Shown here: positions 1 to 10,814 of the stretch, piece by piece
Layout of the letters: each line of letters starts with the position of its first letter
How positions within the stretch are numbered: position 1 is the first letter of the stretch
From: Verticillium longisporum
Lineage: Eukaryota; Ascomycota; Sordariomycetes; Glomerellales; Plectosphaerellaceae
NCBI GenBank assembly: GCA_019188255.1
Contig: JAETXT010000009.1
Coordinates: 1,550,001 to 1,614,000 of the forward strand
Direction: 5' to 3'
Length of the DNA: 64,000 bases
The notes under the pieces: model-generated
What the model was told of the DNA's origin: nothing
Database searches by the model: none
What the model saw: the letters and a program-made list of their open reading frames with translations, nothing else
Position numbers and translations under genes: made by a program

Positions 1-935
1 GCCACTACTCACACCCCACGGACTGCTTCCTCGACTTCCTTCAGGAGAGCCCCGACGGAAGCGTTGTCGCCAACAGCGCCCACCAAGAGAAGATGCCCGC
101 CGTCCTCCGCAAGTACAACACACCGCGCGCCCCCAACGCGTTGCTCGCCATCCCCTTTGGTACCATTACCGACTACCTCCACGAGCTGCGCGCCATCTCC
201 AGGCTCATGCGCCCTCTTGGCCCCCGTGGCCTGCTCTACCTCGCCGCCGCCGCCTCTGACTTTTTCGTGCCGCCCGAGCGCATGGCCGAGCACAAGATTC
301 AGTCCACGACGGCCACCGACAGCCTCCAGCCCGCAGCCCCAGGCAATGAGCAACAAAAAGCACAGCCGCAGCCGCCGAAAAAGAAGACGGACGAGACAGA
401 CAACGAGGAGACGTTTGACAATTTCGACTCGTATCCCAAGGTGCCCCGCGCCAAGCGCCTCGTCATCGACCTCGACCCGGTCCCCAAGTTCCTCAAGAAC
501 CTCGTCGACGGCTGGGCCCCGGCCCAGATGATCGTCAGCTTCAAGCTCGAGACGGACCCCGCCATCCTCGTCCACAAGGCCCGCTACAGCCTCGACCGCT
601 ACCAGCACCATCTCGTCATCGGGAACCTGCTGTCGACGCGCAAGTGGGTGGTCGCCTTTGTGCCCCCGGGCCGTCCGGACCACTGGGTGCGCGTGCCGAG
701 CGCCGCTCGCGAGGCCGCGAGCCACCGCCGCGATGCGGGCGCCGCGGCGGCAGGTCGGCAGGGGCCGACACAGGCGCAGGCGCAGGCGCAAGGGGATGAG
801 CATGTCGATGAGAAGCCCATGGACCCGGCGTGGCTGCCCGATGGCGAGCCCGAGGTCGAGATTGAAAGCCTCATCATCCCGGCGGTCGAGGCGTTGCATC
901 GGGAGCACATCAAGGCAAGCGCGGCTAGCAAATAG
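1..935 (+). CDS. CAB2: Phosphopantothenate-cysteine ligase (CAB2/PPCS), 5'-truncated by window edge
   Basis: This is the C-terminal part of the enzyme that joins cysteine to 4'-phosphopantothenate, the second step of coenzyme A synthesis. The frame is open from base 3 without a start, so the true start lies left of the window; the Met at 93 is internal because the upstream codons already read family sequence (HYSHPTDCFLDFL). About 310 residues are visible. Family landmarks are the LYLAAAASDFFVP stretch near visible residue 79, the HKIQS motif shortly after, and the block RLVIDLDPVPKFLKNLV. A low-complexity, acidic and Lys-rich linker separates the last two, and a Gln/Ala repeat (QAQAQAQ) sits near the C-terminus. 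The stop is TAG at 933-935. No intron is seen in this part. Assignment rests on recognised family motifs, not on a search. Confidence 0.88.
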   Translation, partial: HYSHPTDCFLDFLQESPDGSVVANSAHQEKMPAVLRKYNTPRAPNALLAIPFGTITDYLHELRAISRLMRPLGPRGLLYLAAAASDFFVPPERMAEHKIQSTTATDSLQPAAPGNEQQKAQPQPPKKKTDETDNEETFDNFDSYPKVPRAKRLVIDLDPVPKFLKNLVDGWAPAQMIVSFKLETDPAILVHKARYSLDRYQHHLVIGNLLSTRKWVVAFVPPGRPDHWVRVPSAAREAASHRRDAGAAAAGRQGPTQAQAQAQGDEHVDEKPMDPAWLPDGEPEVEIESLIIPAVEALHREHIKASAASK

Positions 936-1428
936 ACATGGACGGCCGTGTGGGCTGTGGACAGGTGATTCGTCAGATCATTGGCGTCACGGGTGTGATG
1001 GAAAAGACGCAGTCGGGTGTTTGTGGGTAGCGGCCGTGGCCACGACTCTGGCATCAATGCAGCGAGGGACCTCTTGATGGGTTGGCCTTGGAGGTGTCCA
1101 TGTCGGGATAAGAGCCTATACAACAGACTTGACACTGGGGTCCTGTTGGAGATTGTGGATGAATTAAAAGAGTCACCAAGTTGATGCTCCATTTTGCCGT
1201 TGAGAGGATTTTAGTGCTGCACGACTTTCCCGGTGCTTGCAAAGATGCAAACATCAGACGAAAATAAACGAACGTGACAGTACCACGCAACGAAGAGTCC
1301 GGACACTTTGAATAGTATTAATACACAGCATTCGTCATCAAACTACAATCACCAACTATGCATGTCATTCCAGAAGAAAAGTCTATTTACTATCCTCTCA
1401 CCGCGCGTCCGACAGCGACGCAGCGCCT
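936..1428. other. Intergenic, tail-to-tail
   Basis: This is the spacer between the convergent CAB2 and acetyl-CoA transporter genes. Only short chance reading frames are present. It presumably holds both 3' ends and polyadenylation signals. No repeat or RNA gene was seen. Confidence 0.6.
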
Positions 1429-3305
1429 CTACGGCTTCATGTTCGTGGGCGCTAACCGCCAGGCCCGCATGGGTAAGGACTGCAGGTGCAGCACGCGGGG
1501 GCGGATGTACAGGACAAAGGTCAGCAGGCCGAGGGCGACACAGATGACGTTGACGATGTAGTAGCCGTCCTGGACCATGGCGCAGGTGCCGCCGCCGTTG
1601 ACGCAGCGCTCCTTGTCAGCCTGCAGCGAGCAGGAGAAGGGGCTCGTGACGACGGGGCCCTTGAGGGCATCGAGGTCCGGGGCGTTGCCCGGGTGGCAGG
1701 TCGCCACGGTGAAGTAGTCGACGAGGCGGAGGACGAAGAAGCGGGGGAACGTGCCGCCGAGGTTGCACACCCTGTAGACAAGTTAGCGTAATGAACGGAG
1801 ATCAAGGCAGATGAGGCGGGGATGTGACGAGGCGGGGATGTGACGAGGCAGGGCATAGACAAGCAGAGGATAGACGAGGCAGACGTACGTGGCCAGCAGA
1901 GTCATGTAGGTGCCGCCAATGGCGGGGTCGGAGACGCGTGCGTGGAAGGCCGAGACGGCGACAAACATGACCGTGTTGGTAAAGGTGGACCAGATGTGCT
2001 CGGCAATGACCACGAGCATGTACCAGCCCGTGACACCGCCGGCGGGAAAGATGGCGACGGTGATCTGGGCGAGCACCGCGGCAGCGAGACGGCCGACAAA
2101 GGCCCAGCACCAGAGGCGCATGGGCGTGTATCTCTGTGACCAATTACCGGCGTAGTAGCCGAGGACAATCTCAAAGGGAAAGTCAATGAGGACGGTCAGG
2201 GCCATGTTCTCCTGCCCGAAGCCCTTGTCAATCAGCTTGAGATTGGTGACGGCGTCGTTGGCCTGGAAGCCAATCTTGGCGATGAGGTGGACGACGATGA
2301 TGGTCTGAATGTTCTTCAGCTTGAGGACGCCCCACATGATCTGGTAGACGTCCCAGATGCCGTCCTCGTTGCGCGTCTTCTCCTCGCGCTTGAAGAGAGC
2401 GAGACCGATCGTGATGGCGAGGTAGGCCCAGCCCCAGAAGGTGAGGTAGCCGCTGAGAGACATGAGACCGGTGTCGAGGGGGTGCTGCGGAAGTAGCGGT
2501 TGGCAAAGTCCTTGGAGTTGAAGGCGAGGAAGACGGTGTAGGACATGAAGTGGCCGGCCGTGAGGCCGACAGTCTGGGCGGTCGAGGCGTAGGAGACGTT
2601 GCCGGGGGTGAGAAGGGTCAGGGCCCAACCGTCGACGGCGATGTCCTGGGTGGCGCACATGAGCACGAGAAAGAACCACCAGCCGGTGAAGGTCCAGACG
2701 GTGGGACCGCCGGGCTTGCCCGTCGTGGCCATCATGTTCTCGACGGTCGATCCGAGCCAGAGCATGCCGATGCCCGACAGCATCTGGATGGGCAGGATCC
2801 AGCTCTTTCGCCTGCCAAAGCTCGGGCTCCACACGGCATCGACGATGGGGCTCCAAAAGAGCTTGAGGGAGTACGGGTACGAGGCGAGACTGAAGATTCC
2901 GATTTCGCTGTAGGACATGTGGTCCTTCATGAGGAAGGGGACAGAACCGCCGGCAAGACCCATGGGGATGCCCTGCAGGAAATATAGGAGGACCAGGAGC
3001 AGGAAGTTCTTCTGGTCCTGGATGGGGAGCTCGAAGAAGCCATGGTCGTTCGCCGTCGGCGTCTTGGGGACGGGCTCGTCGAGGGTGAAGGTGTCGCGCG
3101 ACATGAGGTTTGCCGTGACCGAGTCGGAGCCGGGCGTCGTGGCTTTGCGGCGGAATTCAACATTGTTCTGGTTCATGGTGGTGGTAGAGGAGGCGGCGGC
3201 GGCGTTACCGTTGCCCTTGCCGTTGGAGGTGGCAGTCGTCGAGACGGAGAGCTCGGGTGGCCTTTTGTCTTTGGGCGATTTGTTTCGGCGGGTGCGGACG
3301 CTCAT
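1429..3305 (-). CDS. Acetyl-coenzyme A transporter, SLC33A1/AT-1 family (apparent frameshift)
   Basis: This is a multi-pass membrane carrier of the AT-1 family, which moves acetyl-CoA into the ER/Golgi lumen for protein and sugar acetylation. Exons are 3305-1889 and 1771-1429; the intron (GTACGT...CTACAG, 117 bp) joins YMTLLAT to VCNLGG exactly as in the family. A soluble, Ser/Thr-rich N-terminus of about 95 residues precedes the first helix (FLLLVLLYFLQGIPMGLAGG). Further landmarks are KLFWSPIVDAVW, FGRRKSWILPIQ, CATQDIAVDGWAL and FPFEIVLGYY. The reading frame breaks once: RYFRSTP runs on to LDTGLMSLSGYLTFWG only if one base is added in the G5 run at 2478-2482 (C5 on the coding strand). With that, the product is about 586 residues. 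Either the assembly lost a base or the gene is disrupted; the intact flanks favour the former. Confidence 0.85.
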
Positions 3306-4453
3306 TTGATCTGTAGAAGCTCGCGTTCAGATGCTGGGGCAGTCAGGTCGAAGAGCTCGAGGCTCGGCTTGGCAAGGGAGGGGTATGGCTTGTCGGTCTT
3401 GTCGCAAATGGGCTTGCGGGGGTCGAGCCAAGGGGAGACGGCGTCTAGAAGGGACGTGTAATTATCGGGACTGGGGCGTCCTCGAGCTGAAGAGTTGCGC
3501 GGGAGGGTGGGAAGTTGGGGTCGGCGATGGGATTTCTTCGGAGATGCTTGGTGGGGATGACTGGTGTGGTGGTGTTTGCTCGAGAACCTAGGTGCTCAAC
3601 GCGGCGCCGAGTGACGGATGTCGTAGCAGAGGGTACAGCAAGATGTTGGAAATGAACCCAAAAGTGTGGAGCAAAGCAAGATGGGACGGGAAGTTCGATA
3701 GTGCAGATCCCAAAGATGTTGTAAGATGGTGTCGCTCGTGACTGTTGGATGGCTTGGCGTGAGTCGCAACCGTGGCCTTTCAGGAACGGAGCGCCAGTGG
3801 CGAGGGCAAAGGAGTGAAAGGTCCCGTCCGGCGCGCTAGGATACAAGAGGGAATGAACAGAGGACGAGATGGGGAAATGGAGGAGTATCAGAACGTAGTG
3901 TCGACAGCCATGACAAGTGAAGCCCGAGCAGCGAAATGATTCCAATACCCACGACCAGAAACAGGCGAAAGGTGGCGAGTCTGCTGGGCGATGGATGGGA
4001 AAAGGAACGTGGAAGAAGCTTTTGAGCTGTGAAGACAAACGCTGCCCGCACTTGGCCAGCTGCCTCCCAGGTAAGTACTACCTAGAGTGGTACCTACCCG
4101 GGCGCCTTCGTAGGTACAGGTATAAGGTAAGCATGGGTATGAGGTACCTTGGGCACAGGGGTGGGTACAGGTCCAGGTACAGGTACAGTACAGCGCTGCG
4201 GGCCAACGGCCACCGTGCGCCGATGCAGACCCCTGGAGCGATGCCCCTTTGGGCGCGCCTTTACCCTTTCCTGTCTATCGATAAGATGGAGGGGACATCG
4301 CGTTTCTGGGGAAGGTCGACAAGCATCACGCCAACTTCGGTTCAAACATCCGAGACGACGCGTCGTCTATCGCCGTCCTCCCATCTTTCAGTCCCCCCTC
4401 TTCCTCCGCCATCCTTCGTCAGCTTCTTTTTCTTCAGAGTCGTGTCATTCATC
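3306..4453. other. Divergent promoter region with AGGTA/TACCT-rich stretch
   Basis: This is the shared upstream region of the transporter (minus) and the CENP-O-like gene (plus). Bases about 4072-4190 are dense in AGGTA/TACCT words (GGTACCTACC, GTAGGTACAGGTATAAGG). The last 100 bases before the ATG at 4454 are pyrimidine-rich, as in many fungal core promoters. No supported gene lies inside. Confidence 0.5.
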
Positions 4454-5399
4454 ATGGCCGCACCGTCCGAAGATGAGACCAGCAAAGGTCTGGAGGCTGA
4501 AATCAACACACTTCAAGAGCAAGGTAAGCTGCATGTCTTCATCACCCCTCCAATCACGCCATCAGCCCGACTGACAGACGTCTCTTCCCAGTCGCGTCAT
4601 TGAAGAAACAGGTCAAAACGCAAGCAACAAATCTCGTCATCTCCGATACAATTCGCCAACTGCTTCAAGATGGCAGCGACACAACCCCCTTCGTCCTGCG
4701 TGAGAAGCTGCTAGCGCGCTCCGATGCCCAAGCCGCCCACGACCAGCAATCGCTCTACCGCATGGGCGCCGCCGTGACGACCTTTAGGATGCGCGACCCG
4801 GACCCCAACGCCGTAGACAACGGCAAGGTGCTTGGTCTTCGCTTCGAGATCATGTCCAAGGCGCGTTTCCTGCGCCCCTACTACGTCCTCCTCCACCGTC
4901 CCTATCCCGACTCGCGACACCTGCGCGTCCACAGACACACCATCCCGCCGTGCATCCCGCTGAGCGGCCTCGCGGCGCGCCATCTTCCCGCCCCGAGCCC
5001 CGCCGACGCCGACGCCCCAACGACACAGGACCTGTCGCGCTTCGCCCGCACCCTGCGCCGCGAGATCGTCAGGACCCCAACCGCGCCGCCGTCATCGGCG
5101 ATCTCGGCAGAGCTGCCGCCGCCCGTCTCGACAGCGCCTCGGCGACCCCCGACGCCGATCGGAGCACGGCCCTCGTCGACGTCCGTGCCGCTGATGCCCA
5201 GGCGAAGCAGGCCGAGCTCGCCTGGGCCGACGGCCGCACCGGTCGCCTCGTCATGGACGACGACGGCCAGCTTGACAAGCTGGTCGTGTTCCGCGGCGAG
5301 ACGCGCGACAGGGAGACGATGCGCGCGTTGAGGGGAGACTGCCGACGCGTCGAGGATATTGCAAAGCGCATGAAGGAGGGCATCCACGAGCCGGCTTGA
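4454..5399 (+). CDS. Kinetochore protein of the CENP-O/Mal2/Mcm21 family (apparent frameshift)
   Basis: This is an inner-kinetochore (CCAN/Sim4 complex) subunit that helps hold centromeric chromatin to the outer kinetochore. Exons are 4454-4523 and 4592-5399; the 68-bp intron has GTAAGC and TTCCCAG ends and joins LQEQ to VASLKKQ. The N-terminus is a short coiled coil, followed by the RWD-like core with FEIMSKARFLRPYYVLL, PYPDSRHLRVHRHTIPPCIP and LSGLAARHLP, all typical of CENP-O. After LRREIVR the frame must shift by one missing base at the C4 run 5075-5078 to continue as PNRAAVIGDLG through LDKLVVFRGETRDRETMRAL and ERRRVEDIAKRM-like sequence to TGA at 5397-5399. With the added base the product is about 292 residues. 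Family recognised from memory of the motifs; the indel is probably an assembly error. Confidence 0.8.
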
Positions 5400-6722
5400 T
5401 GAGGAAGGGGAATAAAGGACCGAAAGGAAATGATGCTGCATTGATTCAACGCAGACGTCACATGCGACGACGGCTGCGGCTGACTCGGCAACCACTACGC
5501 CTGAGACAGCGACAACGGCGGAGGACAGTCCGTCCGCCTCCATTTTCGCAGCCATGACTCGGCTGGATGCGAAACATCGGACGACTCTGCGACGACAGCT
5601 TGTAGTGAATACAGGGCTTGCACTGCAATACCGGTGTCAACACGGGAGCCGGTTGCCGGATGCTTGTCAGCGCGCGTCCTTACCGGTGGTGACTGGGTTC
5701 TTGCCAAGTTGGTGGACGGTTCACTTCGGATTGCCCTCTGCGTCACCTGGCCAGTGGATTTGGACCACCGATCAAGCTCTGCAGCCTAGCGAACGGCCAT
5801 TAGAATCTTGCGTGGAAAGATGGATGGATGGCTGAGCTTGCATAGGCGAGACACTAGCCATGTGATGTTCGATGGCAATCCGGAAAACCCTTGTTGCATC
5901 ACCAGCGTGTAGGACCAATTCAACACACACATACACAACCTTTTACTTCCGATGGATCTACCCATCCCTTGTTTGTCCCTTTCTACGCGGCGTGTCACCG
6001 CGACCCAAAAACTGTCTCGGCACCGGAAAGTGGGTGTGAGCAAGACCAGAGGCAGTCGTGCTTCCCAGCTTCAAGAGGAAAGCACGAGGATGGGTTCATC
6101 AGCTACGGTGGGGGGGCATACAACAAACTAATAGGCTCCCCCCTGATACTCCCCTCTCAGTATGACAGATTAATCTCAAGTCAGACACATTGCGTAGGAC
6201 ACGAAATTTACCCTAAGATCAACGCTTCCAAATCGCCGCGTCCGCGTGCCAATCGAGTCATGCGTAACACGATAGCCAGGGCCACGGGTCCGGCGGGGCC
6301 ATTGTCACGTTCGCACAAGGTATCACGGAGCGAAACGATACGGAACAAAGCGTGGATGGTAACAGCCAGATGTGTGTATTCATATAGATATGCCCAGAAC
6401 GGGTTACGTAACATAAAATCCCATTTCCCTGTTGACAGGCACCAGCGTCGCTCTATTGCAGACCTGGGCTTTGTCTCGGGTGGTCATCTCATCTCATGTC
6501 GTCTCATCGCATGACGGTAGCGCGCCGCCTCACAGGCCCGGCGCTCAATGCATCGGTAGAGCCTCACCAAAAAAAAAAAAAAAAAAAAAAGGTTGCAGGG
6601 GGCGAAGGCCTGGATAGCAGGCTTCCCTCAACCTTTTGCATGGAAGAAAAAGTGACAGTCCTGGTAATGGCCTTGTTTCTTTACGAACAAGACCAAGGGA
6701 CTGCAGGCTACGCGATCCCCAT
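5400..6722. other. Intergenic region, tail-to-tail, with A22 tract
   Basis: This is the 1.3 kb between the CENP-O-like gene and the convergent GPI-protein gene. Several short frames occur on both strands, but none has family-like sequence, a codon pattern or a convincing intron. The run of 22 A at 6569-6590 is the only striking element. Confidence 0.5.
6569..6590 (+). repeat. Poly(A) tract, 22 bases
   Basis: An uninterrupted run of 22 adenines lies about 130 bases beyond the stop codon of the GPI-protein gene, which reads it as poly(T). It could be a microsatellite or the tail of an old retroposed transcript; nothing else nearby supports a retrocopy. Its length is likely to be unreliable in assembly. 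Confidence 0.9.
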
Positions 6723-7625
6723 TTAAAGGAAGGCGGCAGCAACGGCGGCTGCGAGCACGGCACCACCGACGCGAACGTTGGCAGCGCCAGCCGTGGGGAC
6801 GGGCTCGAGACCCTCGGTGGCAGAGGGGATGGGACGCGTGACGGTGCCAATGGACGTGGGAGGGGGCGCGGGGACGGGGATGGGCCCCGACTCGACGGGG
6901 GGCTCCTCAACCGGGGCGCTGGGAGCGGGAGGCTCCTCGTAGCCGGGCTGCGTCTCGACAGGGGGCTCCTCGACGGGGGGCTCAGGCTCGTGAACCGGCT
7001 GCGTCTCGACGGGAGGCTCGGGCTCGTGGACGGGCTGCGTCTCAACAGGAGGCTCCGGCGCCGGGACGGGGTATGTCTCGACGGGAGGCTCAGGCTCGTG
7101 GACAGGCTGGGTCTCGACGGGGGGCTCGGGCGTTGGGACGGGGTGCGTCTCGACAGGGGGCTCAGGGTACGGCTGCTCAGGCTCCTCGGGCTTCTCGGGC
7201 GTGGGCTCGGGAGCGACGGGCACCGGGCAGATAGTGGTGGTCTGGGGGATGGTGACGGTGGTGTACTGGGTCTTGCCGCCGCCGCCGTAGCAGTCCTTGT
7301 CACCGCAGTCGATAACGGTCGAGATGTGGGTGGCAGTGATGGTGCTGGTGGTCCACTTGTAGTCATCCTCGTGGTGGTCCTTGCCGGGGTGGACCCAGTG
7401 CCAGTCATCATCCTCCTTCTTGTCGCAGTCGTCGATGACGACGTCATGGTGAGGAGGGTGGTAGATGGGGAGGTAGCCATCGGGGGGAGCGTAGCCGGGG
7501 CCAACCTCCTTGCCGCCGTCATCCTTGGGGCCCTTGATGCCGTCAGGGAACTTCCACTCTCCGTGCCAGGTAGCCTGAGCGGTGGCGGCGAGGCCGGCGG
7601 CAGCGATGGTGGAGGAGAAACGCAT
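6723..7625 (-). CDS. GPI-anchored cell-wall protein with Pro-Val-Glu-Thr repeats
   Basis: A secreted, probably cell-wall protein of 300 residues with no intron. The start at 7625 was chosen because it opens directly into a signal peptide (MRFSSTIAAAGLAATAQA); a longer in-frame version has no signal. The N-terminal third holds His/Asp-rich sequence and a Cys pair in DCGDKDCYGGG, followed by TTVTIPQTTTICPVP, the Thr-rich type seen in fungal wall proteins. Residues from about 145 to 240 are tandem units built on EPPVETQPVHEP, EPPVETYPVPAP and similar. The C-terminus (GAANVRVGGAVLAAAVAAAFL) has the small residues and hydrophobic tail of a GPI-attachment signal. The enzyme-free repeat stalk suggests a structural or adhesive wall role; this is inference. 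I do not recognise a named family. Confidence 0.82.
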   Translation of the reverse strand: MRFSSTIAAAGLAATAQATWHGEWKFPDGIKGPKDDGGKEVGPGYAPPDGYLPIYHPPHHDVVIDDCDKKEDDDWHWVHPGKDHHEDDYKWTTSTITATHISTVIDCGDKDCYGGGGKTQYTTVTIPQTTTICPVPVAPEPTPEKPEEPEQPYPEPPVETHPVPTPEPPVETQPVHEPEPPVETYPVPAPEPPVETQPVHEPEPPVETQPVHEPEPPVEEPPVETQPGYEEPPAPSAPVEEPPVESGPIPVPAPPPTSIGTVTRPIPSATEGLEPVPTAGAANVRVGGAVLAAAVAAAFL

Positions 7626-10034
7626 CTTGATGTGTATGTGTTTGTGTTTGTGTTTGGCGGTTGGTGTGGTTGGTGGTATTAGTGAGGGGTTAGGGATGAG
7701 TGAGGTTGTATTATATGTCCAACGAGTGACAACAAGAGCGAATGAATTGGGTATCAAAGACACTGAAGAGAGGAGAGAAGGGAAGAGAAACGTGAGAAAC
7801 GGGTGGGAGGTGTCCTTTTTCAGTGAATCTTGCTCTCGGCATATGCGGTGAAAAGGGGAGAGGGAGGGGAGGACGGCATGAGGTTGTGGGCTGAGCGATG
7901 GTGGGTTGGGAAACAGGGAATGGCCCTCTCAGCCAGTCACGACTTTCCGCAGCATGTTGCCGGGATGCTGGTCCATCGATCACCACAGACAGCGTATATG
8001 CATGTTTCTTCGCGGACCAGCCGCAGCTTGCAGCCCGTAGCCCGGACACCAGGCAGTACGACAAGGAAGCAGGCAGCGTGATGGCTGCATCGGTGTAAGC
8101 CAGGCAGGCCCATTGGCGGGATACAACAGGTTGCCCAGGTGTCGAGGACCAGGGCCAGGGGTGCGAAGGCGAAGAGACGAGCACGACGGCCTTCACTGCG
8201 GCTGCGTCACGGTGGGAAGCATGGATGGCGCCTTAGAGGGCTGCTGGGGAAGAGGGGGCCAGACCTGCTGGGCAAGCTGGGCTGCTTGGATGGATGTCGC
8301 GCTTGGCTGGACGGATGTTGCGCTGAGCCAGAGGGACGGGCGAGTCGATCGCGTCCAGTCGCATGACTGTGGACGCGCCGCTGGCAGACCTGTACATCAG
8401 CGGGGAGAGGGGCTCCCCCCTTGCTCGCATCGCCGAACCAGATGCCCCGGATCGCCTCTTGCGCGATCTTGGCTGCTATCCGGACCTGGCAGGTTCTTGG
8501 CCCGCCCTCGCCGACCTGCCCAATCCGTCCTGGGGATGCTGGTACCTGCGTTGTGACGCAAGAGTGGCGTCGTCCGAAAGGTTCTCTGAAACACAGGGGC
8601 TCGCCGCGTGTGAACATCTTAATATCGAGTCGCTCCGCGATGCTACCCATCAAGCAAGGAAATCGACCGCTTTAGCGCTGCATCTGGACTGCGGGGGGGA
8701 GGGTAAAGCCCATGGTGATGGCCGGGAAAAGTGAGGTGTTGACAGGCCAGGTTGTGGATTTGGTCGGCCGCGCCATCGTGCATGTTCTCATGTTGGCCGC
8801 GTCTTGCTCAGGGCAAGAAAAGGAATGAGGAGCCCGGGCCTCTTGACCAGGGAGGGTGTGCATCGCATGACGGCCATCACGGCTGTGCGCTGAAGGTGCG
8901 ACGACAGGAAAAAAGAATAGCGAGACTGAATTTTGAGCACTGCCCAACAAACGGAGGCCGAAGGTACCACACCACCAGGTCATCCGTGGCATTGGGTGCA
9001 ATTGTCCAGAAAATCCCCTTTCATGCAAGCGGCAATGTAACCTGGATTAGTGTGTCGGTAGGACAGTGGATGCGATTTGCTCTCCAAATCGAAATCGACA
9101 TTGAAAATTAGACGTTTTTCCTTGGCCAGTTGTGTTGCGCGTACGTGGTCTTGGAAGGAAAATAATGATGACACTCGGTGATGACACTCGGGTCCAAGAG
9201 GCGAGGGAGATCAACATGTCCAGATTTAGTCCAACTCTGAACCGAAACTTTGTGCGGGAAGAGACTTGGCATAATGTAAGTTTGCGGGTCGCTCGATGAT
9301 CACGTCCCATGTTTGCGTCTTTTCGGAGACGAGCTGCCGCATCTGTCGAGAAAGTCATTCGCCCAGAACCATCATACCATGTTGACGTTGCCAGATGATG
9401 TCGCGACCGAGCAGAATACGTCCCTCCGTCCGAAACCCCAGCACACACACCCACTTCCTGGCAAAGCAAGCTAGACCGACAAGACAGATGCCGTCTCGTT
9501 TTCTTGACACCACAACACCCACCACTTGGCGGCGGCAAATGAGATGAACATGGCCGGCCAATACGACAAGCTCTTCACGCTCGGGGCGTCTGTGAGCGCG
9601 GTTGGAGGCTGAATGCAAGCGAGCTTTGATCTTCATGCCAACAACCTCTGCATTGATCCTGACGCCATGAGATATTGAGAAGGAGGCATTGTCATACGAC
9701 CAGAAGAAAGTACGACTGGACTCTTAGAGACACGATCCAGAAGTGACATGCGAGTAGCCGCCTCACAATCTGGCGTTGGGAGTGGCCACGAAGGTTAAGA
9801 CGCCGCTGTGTCACCGGCCGCACGCATGTCGTCGTGTGCCACAATCCGAGGGGCTGGCTGGCTCTTCCTCCTGAACTGACTGAAGACAGGAAACGCTGGC
9901 TGGCTGGCTGGCCATGCAGAACGCAAGAGGCTGCCAGAGAAGCTCCGGTTACACAGCCGTGCTCCTGTTGTGATTGGATCTGGCGACAGTGCCATGGGGG
10001 GCACACACCCGTTGCAGAAGCTCCCCAGCTTTGT
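7626..10034. other. 2.4 kb without a recognisable gene
   Basis: Reading frames up to about 160 residues exist on both strands, but they overlap each other, lack family motifs and show no supported splice structure. The part next to 7625 is presumably the promoter of the GPI-protein gene. A decayed gene or non-coding transcript cannot be excluded. Confidence 0.45.
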
Positions 10035-10814
10035 TCACCAGTCAAGGGGCTTCCTCGTCTGCTGGGGTCCTGCGTTGGCAGCAGCTCTGTCCTGTGCGGC
10101 CAGACGTTCCTCCTCACCGACATCGGCAAAGACGGCGCGGTCGATGCCCCATCGCGCGACTGCAGCCTCAACGACCTCGGTCCACTTGACAATCAGCGGG
10201 TGCGCGTCAGCGACGTCAGCAAACAGAATGTCGTCCTCTCCCGCCCGGCCCTTCTCCTGGGTTCCGTCGGCTTTCGTCTTCGCCGCCACCTCGTAGTTCC
10301 ACGTGCCGTCCGTGTTCCAGTAGTCGGGCCCGAAAAGCTTCTCAACCTGGAGCTCGTGCCGCGCCTCCTCGACACTGCGGGCAGCCGCCTCGGCCAAGCT
10401 GGCGTCGTCGTGGCCCGCGAGCGCGTGCGCGACGCCCTCGAGGAGACCGATGATCTGGCCGGCCTGGGACCCGATGGCGGCGCCCAGGCTGTAGCCCTCG
10501 TCAAAGCCGGCCTGGATGCTGTGGGCCTTGGCCGCCGTGACGCCCTCGCGGTAGCCGGCGGTCGTGTGCTCGGCCTGCAGGCGGGGCATGTCCGATGGGT
10601 GATGCGCGGCCGCTGCGGACGACGAGGGAGCGCCGCGCGTCTGCGTCGTGGGGGATGCCGGCGCGGAGCCCCAGACGTCGTCAAACGTGTCGCCCTCGCC
10701 TGCGCCCTCGTCGCCTTGGTCTGGGATGTGGATGTGCTGGGGCATGTCGTTGACGAACGGCTCCATGTCAGTGAGGTTGTCGATGGGTTGAATGTGCATT
10801 CTGATGGCTGGCAA
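10035..10814 (-). CDS. Yae1-like protein with Gly-X3 repeats (Fe-S cluster adaptor)
   Basis: The central segment (residues about 85-125) carries the regularly spaced glycines of the Lto1/Yae1 family: AGYREGVTAAK, AGFDEGYSLGAAIG, GQIIGLLEG. Yae1 with Lto1 links the cytosolic iron-sulfur assembly machinery to the ABC protein Rli1, needed for ribosome recycling. The segment FDDVWGS ahead of it is the usual Yae1 N-terminal signature. The product is 259 residues; the start at 10814 is the first in-frame Met, but Met codons at 10799 and 10763 are alternatives and an upstream exon is possible because the frame is preceded by a CATACAG acceptor-like site. The stop is at 10035. Assignment is by the repeat pattern and the FDDVW motif. 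Confidence 0.72.
   Translation of the reverse strand: MPAIRMHIQPIDNLTDMEPFVNDMPQHIHIPDQGDEGAGEGDTFDDVWGSAPASPTTQTRGAPSSSAAAAHHPSDMPRLQAEHTTAGYREGVTAAKAHSIQAGFDEGYSLGAAIGSQAGQIIGLLEGVAHALAGHDDASLAEAAARSVEEARHELQVEKLFGPDYWNTDGTWNYEVAAKTKADGTQEKGRAGEDDILFADVADAHPLIVKWTEVVEAAVARWGIDRAVFADVGEEERLAAQDRAAANAGPQQTRKPLDW

Noticed and set aside
5891..6514. 207-codon frame on the plus strand
   Set aside because: No recognisable motif, no codon bias like the neighbours and no supported splice sites.
6480..6600. Possible tRNA near the A22 tract
   Set aside because: No cloverleaf, no A-box/B-box pair could be read.
6636..7682. 348-codon frame on the plus strand, rich in Arg/Gly/Leu
   Set aside because: It is the antisense reading of the repeat region of the GPI-anchored protein.
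8113..8734. Overlapping frames on both strands around 8.1-8.7 kb
   Set aside because: Low-information Arg/Gly/Ala-rich translations that overlap each other in several frames; none is preferred.
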